From assembly GCA_018609785.1 (NCBI GenBank), contig JAHEOE010000001.1:1-5950 (forward strand): 5,950 nucleotides of DNA, given 5' to 3'. This DNA is from Minisyncoccota bacterium. Its GTDB lineage: Bacteria; Patescibacteriota; Minisyncoccia; SW-4-49-11. Positions 1-5,606 of the stretch are shown in pieces. The position numbers and the translations under genes were made by a program. Every line of letters starts with the position of its first letter. Position 1 is the stretch's first letter. A model generated the notes under the pieces. That model made no database searches, was not told where the DNA came from, and saw nothing but the letters and a program-made list of their open reading frames with translations.

Positions 1-138
1 GGAAAAAACGTCCGTATGGGACATGATAATACGTTATACGCGGTATTCCCGGGGTACGTCAAATTTACCAAGCAACGCAAACGTACATTTACCGGTAAAG
101 AACATACGGTTACCAAAGTAAACGTGTATCCTCAGTAG
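1..138 (+). CDS. rpmA: 50S ribosomal protein bL27, C-terminal part (5' end outside window)
   Basis: This frame is open from base 1 and ends in TAG at 136-138, giving the last 45 residues of ribosomal protein bL27. bL27 is a large-subunit protein whose N-terminal tail reaches the peptidyl-transferase centre; that tail lies outside the window. The visible part begins GKNVRMGHDNTLYAVFPGYV and continues with VKFTKQRKR, which is the characteristic bL27 core (GxNVxxGxDxTLYAxxxGxVKF) followed by the basic C-terminal strand. bL27 is usually 85-95 residues, so about half is present. The reading frame is intact and the end normal. In many bacteria rpmA follows rplU (bL21); that cannot be checked here. 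A hairpin cluster with a T-run lies about 80 bases after the stop and is the likely terminator. The call rests on direct motif recognition and is firm. Confidence 0.95.
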   Translation, partial: GKNVRMGHDNTLYAVFPGYVKFTKQRKRTFTGKEHTVTKVNVYPQ

Positions 139-218
139 TCTTACGTTATATATCCTGTTACGTTTTGAACCAAATATATAAGGAGATGTCATCTTAAAAG
201 GAGGGAAATCGGTTATGT

Positions 219-267
219 CCTCCTCTTTAAAAAGAGGAGGTGCTCCGTGAGGAGCGGAGGAGTTTTT
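219..267 (+). terminator. Multi-hairpin element ending in T-run, probable rpmA terminator
   Basis: Three pairings can be read here. First, 219-228 and 231-240 are a perfect 10-base inverted repeat (CCTCCTCTTT / AAAGAGGAGG) with almost no loop. Second, GCTCC at 242-246 pairs with GGAGC at 251-255 around a GTGA loop, a GNRA-type tetraloop. Third, 220-226 can instead pair with 256-262 (six Watson-Crick pairs plus one G-T), which puts the stem directly before TTTTT at 263-267, the layout of an intrinsic terminator. The first and third pairings exclude each other. It lies downstream of rpmA on the same strand, so termination of rpmA is the simplest role. The T-run is only five bases, and on the opposite strand no hairpin is followed by a clean T-run. 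The compact CTCC/GGAG architecture also resembles dispersed extragenic palindromic repeats, so it may be a repeat copy that acts as a terminator. Confidence 0.5.
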
Positions 268-282
268 ATCAAAAGAACTTGT

Positions 283-375
283 TTAAATCTTGACACAGTC
301 CCCTCTTTTTTTGGGAGATAGGAGTCTGAAAGGGATCCTAGAGAGAGATCTAAGTGCCTTCAATGACCGTAACAT
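283..375 (-). CDS. Possible small cationic peptide ORF (30 aa), unrecognised
   Basis: This minus-strand ORF starts at ATG 375-373 and ends at TAA 285-283, giving 30 residues. It begins 13 bases after the protease stop codon and is preceded by a perfect AAGGAGGT at 388-381 with a 5-base spacer, an ideal ribosome binding site. None of the five larger operon genes has one. The peptide begins MLRSLKALRSLSRIP and ends in a Lys/Arg-rich SPKKRGDCVKI tail. It has five Arg, four Lys and one Asp, so the net charge is near +8, and the leucine spacing in the first half could form an amphipathic helix. An LRSL motif occurs twice. I do not recognise a family and assign no function. Against it: short ORFs arise by chance, and the spacer is purine-rich and makes other SD-like strings. 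Coding status is uncertain; the SD and operon position are the reasons to list it. Confidence 0.35.
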   Translation of the reverse strand: MLRSLKALRSLSRIPFRLLSPKKRGDCVKI

Positions 376-380
376 ATCAA

Positions 381-388
381 ACCTCCTT
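381..388 (-). promoter_or_regulatory. Consensus Shine-Dalgarno AAGGAGGT directly after ctpA stop
   Basis: Read on the minus strand, 388-381 is AAGGAGGT, immediately after the protease TAG (391-389) and 5 bases before the ATG of the 30-codon ORF. It matches the usual anti-SD of 16S rRNA over the full core. It stands out because the six protein-gene starts visible in the window lack such a site. Further along the same transcript, ACCTCC (241-236) could pair with its GGAGGT, so the site might be masked by the hairpin element; this is inference. Confidence 0.45.
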
Positions 389-1582
389 CTACTCCCCTTT
401 CTTCAAAATTTCAATGGCTTTTTGAAGCTGTTTGTCTTGATCGACGTCAGCATCCGGATCACGTTCTACCACCACATCAGGCTTCAACCCCTCTTCATTA
501 ATATTAGTACCATTCGGAGTGAGCCACTCAGCGACGGTAACCTTCAGTGCCGATCCGTCGGAAAACTCGGTTACTTCTTGAACCGACCCTTTACCAAAGG
601 TCTGTTTTCCAACCAGTTGCACATCTTTCAAATCTCGCAAAGCGCCGGCAACAATCTCGGAAGCGCTTGCTGACGCCTGATTTACTAACACCACCAACTC
701 CACATCTTGAAATTGTGGAATTCGACTGGTTCGTTTTTCACGTACATCTCCCCCCCGTACGCTTTCTTGTACGGCCACCGATTCTCTTTCAACAAACAAT
801 CCAATCATCTCTATTGCGGCCTGTAAAACCCCTCCTCCGTTATTCCGTAAGTCAAGAATAAGCTTTTGGTTATCCGTCTTTTCTAACGTTTTTGATATTG
901 TATCAGCCACATTTCGCCCGGTAGTTCGTTTAAATTGACTAACCTCCACGTGGGCTATATCTTCACGTACATCTCCGGTAACATCAGGAACCGTAATATT
1001 TCCCCGAGTTATAGTAATTTCTTTCGGCTCCCGCACTCCGTCACGCTTAATGGTTAATACGACATCAGTTCCTTTTTCTCCTCGTATCAAGGTTACCGCC
1101 CGATCCACGGACATATCCGCGGTACTTGTTTCATCGATCTGCAGTATCTCATCCCCCGCCCGAAGTCCGGATTTATCCGCGGGGGTTCCCTCCAAAGGAC
1201 TGATGACAACCAACCGGTCATCGCGAATACCGATACGCGCGCCAATGCCCTCAAATTCTCCTCTCAAACTCTCTTTGAACTTACTGTATTTATCTTCTGA
1301 AAAATATGTCGTATACGGATCCTCAAGCGCGCCTACAACCCCCTCTACCGCTCCGGTTTCCAATGCTTCTCGGTTGGATAATTCATCCGTATACAAATAC
1401 TCGGCCCGCAGAGCTTCATAAACTTTGTCCACTTTATCCAAAGAAAGATTGGAAGACGAAGAAATTACCTCCGAAGAAAGCCACATACTAGGTTCCCACC
1501 ATCGATGCGGAATGTAATCACTCGCCCATACACCGGCGAAGAAAACAAAAGCTAAGACAACAACATTCACAAATGATTTCAT
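389..1582 (-). CDS. ctpA: S41 family C-terminal processing peptidase (CtpA-type), exported
   Basis: This is a 397-residue serine protease of the S41 (tail-specific/CtpA) family, which cuts proteins near their C-termini outside the cytoplasmic membrane. Residues 4-20 form a hydrophobic export segment ending in VWA, a plausible signal-peptidase site before S21, although it could stay as an anchor. A PDZ domain spans about 110-185 (SGLRAGDEI at 138-146). The protease domain follows to about 376, with LDLRNNGGG at 243-251, SASASEIVAG at 304-313 and GKGSVQ at 330-335. By family alignment the catalytic set is Ser306, Lys331 and Gln335; the Ser-Lys spacing of 25 and Lys-Gln spacing of 4 match E. coli Prc (S430/K455/Q459). 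Length is normal for a bacterial CtpA. The start ATG (1582-1580) overlaps the stop of the preceding glycosyltransferase as ATGA with no SD, so translation is probably coupled. Its envelope substrate cannot be read from the sequence. Confidence 0.95.
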   Translation of the reverse strand: MKSFVNVVVLAFVFFAGVWASDYIPHRWWEPSMWLSSEVISSSSNLSLDKVDKVYEALRAEYLYTDELSNREALETGAVEGVVGALEDPYTTYFSEDKYSKFKESLRGEFEGIGARIGIRDDRLVVISPLEGTPADKSGLRAGDEILQIDETSTADMSVDRAVTLIRGEKGTDVVLTIKRDGVREPKEITITRGNITVPDVTGDVREDIAHVEVSQFKRTTGRNVADTISKTLEKTDNQKLILDLRNNGGGVLQAAIEMIGLFVERESVAVQESVRGGDVREKRTSRIPQFQDVELVVLVNQASASASEIVAGALRDLKDVQLVGKQTFGKGSVQEVTEFSDGSALKVTVAEWLTPNGTNINEEGLKPDVVVERDPDADVDQDKQLQKAIEILKKGE

Positions 1583-2418
1583 AGGGTCTGATTTTTAAAT
1601 TTAAGGCGAGGGTTGGATTTCCTCAAGTGTTTTTTAAAAAAGATTGTCGCATCCACTACATGTTTTCGAAACACAAAGCTGAACAATTTACCGGGAGAAA
1701 TCATACCTCCGCTCGCTCGATGATAATAATGATATAATACCGCTCCCGGATAGTAAACCACTCTATATCCGGCCTCCCATAACCGCCACGCGAAGTCTAT
1801 ATCCGAAAAGTAGAGAAACATATCTTCGTCAAGATACCCTAAATATTCGGCCACCGAACGCCGGTACATTACAGCCGCCCCAAGAATCCAATCCACATCT
1901 CGCTCGGTATCCCATTTCCACCCATCATCGAGAAGAAATGCCTGGATACGTTTTCGAGCAAACGGCACCCTCCCAAGCGGCGTCCGCCGATATAACGCAA
2001 CCTGCGGAGTGGTAAACCGGAATGCAGACCCTTGGAGCGTATGATCAAAATTCAAAAGTTTCGGACCAACCAACCCAACATCGGAGTTCTCTTTCAAAAA
2101 TTCCACCAACGCTTCCAATTGCCCGGACCGAACAACAACGTCCGGATTCATATTAAACACAAACTCACCTCGACTATGACGAGCGCAGGTATTCACTCCT
2201 CGAGTAAATCCCGTATTCGTATCTTCTCGTATGACGTTTACTTCCGGATATTCTTCCGAAAGCATATGCATAATATCTTCTTGGTTGGCAGATTTATTAT
2301 CAAGAACAATCACTTCGTATGGAAGAGAAATACGAGCATCTCGAATACTCTCCAAAGCATTTTTCAACAACCCCTTATCATTATAGCAAACAATCGTAAT
2401 GGATACCTCCGGCTTCAT
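1579..2418 (-). CDS. Family 2 glycosyltransferase, WbbL/rhamnosyltransferase-like
   Basis: This 279-residue protein is a GT-A fold, inverting family 2 glycosyltransferase of the WbbL-like group (COG1216). Such enzymes move a sugar from a nucleotide donor to a lipid-linked or growing saccharide at the inner face of the membrane. The N-terminal strand VSITIVCYND (5-14) and VIVLDNKS (36-43) form the nucleotide-binding fold. NTGFTRGVN (68-76) and NMNPDV (89-94) follow, where D93 stands at the metal-binding DxD position, as is common in this group. The acceptor and catalytic region is DEDMFLYFSDIDFAWRLWEA (197-216), with D206 and D208. No membrane segment is evident; the C-terminus is basic (FKKHLRKSNPRLKFK). 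Rhamnose is a common donor in the family, but sugar and acceptor cannot be read here. The gene starts 9 bases after the LCP stop and overlaps ctpA by four bases, so it is the fourth gene of the operon. There is no clear SD. Confidence 0.92.
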   Translation of the reverse strand: MKPEVSITIVCYNDKGLLKNALESIRDARISLPYEVIVLDNKSANQEDIMHMLSEEYPEVNVIREDTNTGFTRGVNTCARHSRGEFVFNMNPDVVVRSGQLEALVEFLKENSDVGLVGPKLLNFDHTLQGSAFRFTTPQVALYRRTPLGRVPFARKRIQAFLLDDGWKWDTERDVDWILGAAVMYRRSVAEYLGYLDEDMFLYFSDIDFAWRLWEAGYRVVYYPGAVLYHYYHRASGGMISPGKLFSFVFRKHVVDATIFFKKHLRKSNPRLKFKNQTL

Positions 2419-2427
2419 ACCAACCGC

Positions 2428-3504
2428 TTACTCAGAAACAGTTACTTCTTCCGTAGAAGATAACAACCTCTTAATTTCTTGTTGCAGTCCTTCATACGAT
2501 TTTCCTTCGGGAATAATTATATACTGTCCTTGCTCATTATTTGTGGACGTCAAAACCGAAGAAGACGTCGTAAATCCTTTCGTACGCATATTATCCAAAT
2601 TAATATCTTTTCCGACACTTAACGCCTCCTTAACTTCTTGAGGACGCATGGTGGTCTTGATATTTCCCTCCAAAGACTGCATCAAGTTAAATACAAACCT
2701 TGGGTTACTGAAAACTTCTTGGTGTTCCATTTCACGCTTAATAGCTTTTACAATTTCTCGCTGACGACGTGATCGATCAAAATCGCTGGTGGAAAGCCGA
2801 GACTGGGCATATTTACGCGCCCGCTCTCCATACATATCCACCTGCCCTTCCGGCACACGCAATCCGCCATAGTTCTCATCAATCAATGGCTTTTCAACGT
2901 TAACCGTAATTCCGCCCAACTGATTAACAATTTCTTCAAAAGCGATAAAATCCACTCTCAAACCGTAATGAATGGGAAGGTCGGTCACCTCCTCCACCGT
3001 TTGCATAGCGGTTTTAACTCCCACAGACGGTTGTTCTTGCGCCCCAAGAGCGTGAGCGCGATTCAGTTTATACTTCCCGCTATATCCCGAAACCGAGACA
3101 TACATATCCCGCGGGAGAGAGATGAGCGTCGCCGTCTTCTCCGCCCGATCAATGGACATGATCATAATCGAATCCGTAAGAAGTCCTCCGTTATCATCAT
3201 ACTGTCCGCGCATTCCCAAAATAAGGAGATTGGTCCGTCCGTCTGTCTGATTCAACGGTGACCGGGCCCAAGGAGAAATAGCCGAAACCGTGTCCGCGAT
3301 GGACGCTTTTTGTTCAGTAACACTGTTAACGGTATTATGAACCTCCCGAAATACCACTCCGCCGACAATCCCCGCTCCCACAAGAAACAGAAGAACCACG
3401 GCTCCGATAATCTTCACCGTTCGATGCCGAGACTTGGATTTCTTCTTCCGCGCGCTTTTTCGGGAAGAGCTCCGTTTGACTTGTTCTTCAGGTTGATCGC
3501 TCAT
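2428..3504 (-). CDS. LCP (LytR-CpsA-Psr) family cell-wall glycopolymer transferase
   Basis: This 358-residue protein belongs to the LytR-CpsA-Psr family. Characterised members move glycopolymers such as teichoic acid or capsule from undecaprenyl pyrophosphate to peptidoglycan, or in some species to proteins. The layout is typical: a short cytoplasmic tail with a dense Lys/Arg/Ser block (9-29), one membrane segment (about 31-52), then an extracellular LCP domain (about 90-260). Visible motifs are TNLLILGMRG (91-100), TDSIMIMSID (110-119) with D111, SLPRDMYV (129-136) with R132 and D133, KLNRAHALG (146-154), and YAQSR followed by SDFDRSRRQREIV (232-252). These Asp and Arg residues correspond to those binding the lipid pyrophosphate and metal. 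The C-terminal 80 residues after the domain are low in recognisable motifs. The start ATG lies inside the end of the GT4 gene (17-base overlap), without an SD. Its place among three glycosyltransferases supports attachment of the polymer they make. Confidence 0.94.
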   Translation of the reverse strand: MSDQPEEQVKRSSSRKSARKKKSKSRHRTVKIIGAVVLLFLVGAGIVGGVVFREVHNTVNSVTEQKASIADTVSAISPWARSPLNQTDGRTNLLILGMRGQYDDNGGLLTDSIMIMSIDRAEKTATLISLPRDMYVSVSGYSGKYKLNRAHALGAQEQPSVGVKTAMQTVEEVTDLPIHYGLRVDFIAFEEIVNQLGGITVNVEKPLIDENYGGLRVPEGQVDMYGERARKYAQSRLSTSDFDRSRRQREIVKAIKREMEHQEVFSNPRFVFNLMQSLEGNIKTTMRPQEVKEALSVGKDINLDNMRTKGFTTSSSVLTSTNNEQGQYIIIPEGKSYEGLQQEIKRLLSSTEEVTVSE

Positions 3505-4612
3505 ATGTGTCTGTTAAAACGGATAACGTCTGCTCCGCCGATCGTCTCCATGAAAACATCTTAGCACGTTCCTGTCCATATGTCGAAAGCTCTTGAGCCC
3601 ATTGAGGATTGTCTCGGAGCCGAATCATAGCGTCTTTAATACTTTTCGGACTGTGCGGGTCGCACACCACTCCGGCATCACCGGCCACTTCGGTCAGGCT
3701 GGGCGTATCCGCAACAATCGTGGGAACACCACATGCCATGGCCTCCAAAACCGGTAGTCCAAACCCTTCATAAAAACTGGGTAAGACAAAGCCGCTGCTC
3801 CCCCATAACAACGGCGCCAACTCTTCATCCGCAAACCGCCCCGTAAAAATAATATCTTGATGCATATCTTCTCCGATAGCGTCAAAAATATCCCGAACTC
3901 GCCACGCATGAGCGCCGGCAATCACAAGTTGCAAATCGGAATCTCCTTCCTTTTTTAATTGCGTAAAAGAACGAACCAAATTGGTAATATTCTTGCGAGG
4001 CTGTACATTCCCCACATAGAGCATATAGTCTTTACTTATTCCGTAGGTGTCTTTCACTTCTGTGATTCGGTCCCGATCTTTATCCGTCGGCAGTCGAAAT
4101 CGATCATGATCAATACCGTGATAAACGACCGAAATACGATGTTCGGGAATGGCGTAATTGGCAATAATATCCTGTTTGGTCGCTTCGGATATCGCAATAA
4201 TATGCGTTGCTTTTCTTACGGCCCAACGAACATACAGCCGATGCAGAATTCGGTCTTTTACCGGAAATGTTTCCGGGTAGTAGAGAAATGCCAGATCATG
4301 CACCGTAACCACTCTCGGAAGCCGGGAAGGGACACGTAACGGCAAAAGCTGAAGCGGCATAAACAACATATCCGGGCGATCTCGTCGCAACAAACCGGGA
4401 AACACCCGTTGTGTCCACGCCACCGACGCTTGATGGTGAATATGTACGAAATTCGAGGCTTCAATTTTTTTGCATCCGTCGCGATTATAATAAAACCGAT
4501 ACGTATTGCGTCCGTCAATTTCGGCCAAAGCTCCAAAGAGATTTTTTATATATGTTTGATTCCCATCTTCTCGCTCTTGGCATAAATGCGAGCCATGGAC
4601 GGCTATATCCAT
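3488..4612 (-). CDS. Family 4 (GT-B) glycosyltransferase
   Basis: This 374-residue protein is a retaining GT-B glycosyltransferase of family 4, a cytoplasmic enzyme that adds a sugar from a nucleotide donor to a glycan acceptor. The N-terminal domain binds the acceptor: DGNQTYIKNLF (16-26) is a degenerate form of the glycine-rich acceptor loop, and VVTVHDLAFLYYPE (101-114) carries the usual HDL. ISEATKQDI (141-149) and VVYHGID (162-168) lead into the donor domain, which contains YVGNVQPRKNI (199-209) with the R206/K207 pair expected to contact donor phosphates. The EX7E motif, E282 to E290 within YEGFGLPVLEAMACG (281-295), is intact. Length is normal and the frame unbroken. Mannosyltransferases are frequent among close family members, but the donor here is unknown. 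It starts 7 bases after the upstream GT2 stop and overlaps the LCP gene by 17 bases. No SD is seen. Confidence 0.94.
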   Translation of the reverse strand: MDIAVHGSHLCQEREDGNQTYIKNLFGALAEIDGRNTYRFYYNRDGCKKIEASNFVHIHHQASVAWTQRVFPGLLRRDRPDMLFMPLQLLPLRVPSRLPRVVTVHDLAFLYYPETFPVKDRILHRLYVRWAVRKATHIIAISEATKQDIIANYAIPEHRISVVYHGIDHDRFRLPTDKDRDRITEVKDTYGISKDYMLYVGNVQPRKNITNLVRSFTQLKKEGDSDLQLVIAGAHAWRVRDIFDAIGEDMHQDIIFTGRFADEELAPLLWGSSGFVLPSFYEGFGLPVLEAMACGVPTIVADTPSLTEVAGDAGVVCDPHSPKSIKDAMIRLRDNPQWAQELSTYGQERAKMFSWRRSAEQTLSVLTDTYERST

Positions 4613-4619
4613 ACAATCT

Positions 4620-5498
4620 TTATATTAGTCGCCGCAGTTGTTCGCGGAGAGCCAATCCGGCAAAACTCACCGCTACAAACACGAACAATCCCGCTTTTTG
4701 GAAGATATTATGAACATACCATGTATCAAAGTAGGCGAAAAGCCCCCGATGCCAAAGCCAAACTTTTTTCACCTTCATCACCTGTTTCGTGCTGTGCCCG
4801 TGTCCGTGATACATAAACGTCTCGGCCGTAAAATATCCGGTGTAACCCGCCTCTTGTACCTTTTTGGAGAGGTCCACATCATTGAAAAACAACCACATCC
4901 CCGGTGCCTCACTGAAGCCGCCAATCTCTTTCAATAGATCGGTTCGAATCATTAACGCCGCCGCCATGGCCTGTTCCCGTTCTCCGCTTTGTGTATGATC
5001 ATACACATGCGAATCATCCCAATTGCCCCGCAGATAGTAGCGCGTCATTAATTTCGGCGTGGGCAACCGTCGGCACGTCTTCTGAACGGTTCCGTCAAAA
5101 TACCGAAGCTGTGGAGCTACCGTCCCATATTGACTCTGCGTGTCCTCTTCCAAAATGGTGGCCAGTGTTTCCACCGCCCCCGGCGTAACGATAATATCGT
5201 TATTCAAAAATAAGGTATAATTCCCCTCAATACGAGATATCGCTTGGTTATTCCCCGCCGCAAATCCCATATTATACGCATTCCGAATAATTTTGAGATC
5301 CATAAACTCATAATGCGTATCATAGAGACGATCAAGATAATCGTGCGTTTCCCGTCCGGACCCGTTATCCACAACAATGAGCTCAAACGGAACGGAAATC
5401 TCGCTCTCTATAATCGAGGAAACACACCGTTTCAGATCTTCGGGATTACGCCAAGACAAGACCACGATGGAGACAAGACTTCCGGATTCGGCACTCAT
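4620..5498 (-). CDS. Family 2 glycosyltransferase, first gene of the operon
   Basis: This 292-residue GT-A family 2 glycosyltransferase is also WbbL-like (COG1216) and shares a layout with the second GT2 of the operon, so the two are probably old paralogues with different acceptors. Visible elements are VSIVVLSWRNPEDL (9-22), FELIVVDNGS (38-47), NMGFAAGNNQAI (76-87), the DxD-equivalent FLNNDIIV (97-104) with D101, and the acceptor region GMWLFFNDVDLSKKVQEAGY (200-219) with D207 and D209. A His-rich HGHGHS follows at 231-236. Unlike its paralogue it ends in a hydrophobic stretch (about 268-284, AGLFVFVAVSFAGLAL) then a basic tail, which may be a membrane anchor. It is the promoter-proximal gene; a good promoter lies just upstream. 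The start ATG at 5498-5496 is the first in-frame start seen after that promoter. It has no SD, and GGAG in the leader lies about 20 bases off, too far. Sugar specificity is unknown. Confidence 0.93.
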   Translation of the reverse strand: MSAESGSLVSIVVLSWRNPEDLKRCVSSIIESEISVPFELIVVDNGSGRETHDYLDRLYDTHYEFMDLKIIRNAYNMGFAAGNNQAISRIEGNYTLFLNNDIIVTPGAVETLATILEEDTQSQYGTVAPQLRYFDGTVQKTCRRLPTPKLMTRYYLRGNWDDSHVYDHTQSGEREQAMAAALMIRTDLLKEIGGFSEAPGMWLFFNDVDLSKKVQEAGYTGYFTAETFMYHGHGHSTKQVMKVKKVWLWHRGLFAYFDTWYVHNIFQKAGLFVFVAVSFAGLALREQLRRLI

Positions 5499-5522
5499 TG
5501 CACATAGACTTATTTCTTCTCC

Positions 5523-5551
5523 ATTAAATCATGAGATTGCTCCACTCACAA
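5523..5551 (-). promoter_or_regulatory. Predicted sigma70-type promoter of the glycosyltransferase operon
   Basis: On the minus strand TTGTGA (5551-5546) is followed after exactly 17 bases by TTTAAT (5528-5523), which carries an extended -10 TG one base upstream (5531-5530). The -35 matches consensus at four of six positions and the -10 at five of six. Transcription would begin near 5516 and leave a leader of roughly 18 bases before the first GT2 ATG. No other promoter is needed for the tightly linked genes behind it. This is a by-eye prediction. Confidence 0.55.
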
Positions 5552-5553
5552 TA

Positions 5554-5581
5554 TTTGCATCCAAACCAAAAATGCTATAAT
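5554..5581 (+). promoter_or_regulatory. Predicted extended -10 promoter of pgi
   Basis: The string TGCTATAAT at 5573-5581 is a perfect extended -10 (TGnTATAAT). A weak -35, TTTGCA at 5554-5559, lies 16 bases upstream and matches four of six positions. The start point would be near 5588, giving a leader of about 19 bases before the ATG at 5607. The in-frame ATG at 5580 overlaps the -10 itself, so a transcript from this promoter could not use it, which decides the pgi start. Confidence 0.6.
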
Positions 5582-5606
5582 GAATACAAACCTAACACAT
5601 CAACCT

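Noticed and set aside
141..164. Seven-base direct repeat TTACGTT at 141-147 and 158-164
   Set aside because: It is short and AT-rich, in a spacer with no regulated plus-strand gene close behind, so chance is sufficient.
290..318. TTGACA at 290-295 as a plus-strand -35 box
   Set aside because: The sequence 17-19 bases downstream (GGGAGA/GAGATA) is a poor -10, and the transcript would run straight into the convergent ctpA gene with no plus-strand gene to serve.
247..321. GTG-initiated 24-residue plus-strand ORF preceded by GAGGAGG at 234-240
   Set aside because: The SD-like string is one arm of the perfect hairpin at 219-240, the start is a GTG within the tetraloop, and the peptide shows no pattern worth keeping.
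333..352. GGATCC and AGATCT palindromes close together, possible stem TAGA/TCTA
   Set aside because: Only four base pairs can form, and short restriction-site palindromes are expected by chance.
290..673. 127-codon plus-strand ORF opposite the ctpA 3' end
   Set aside because: It lies largely antisense to ctpA, whose catalytic motifs are intact in the other strand. The product has no recognisable domain.
3694..3921. 75-codon minus-strand ORF inside the GT4 gene
   Set aside because: It is a shifted frame over the EX7E region of GT4; the GT4 frame carries the conserved motifs and is unbroken.
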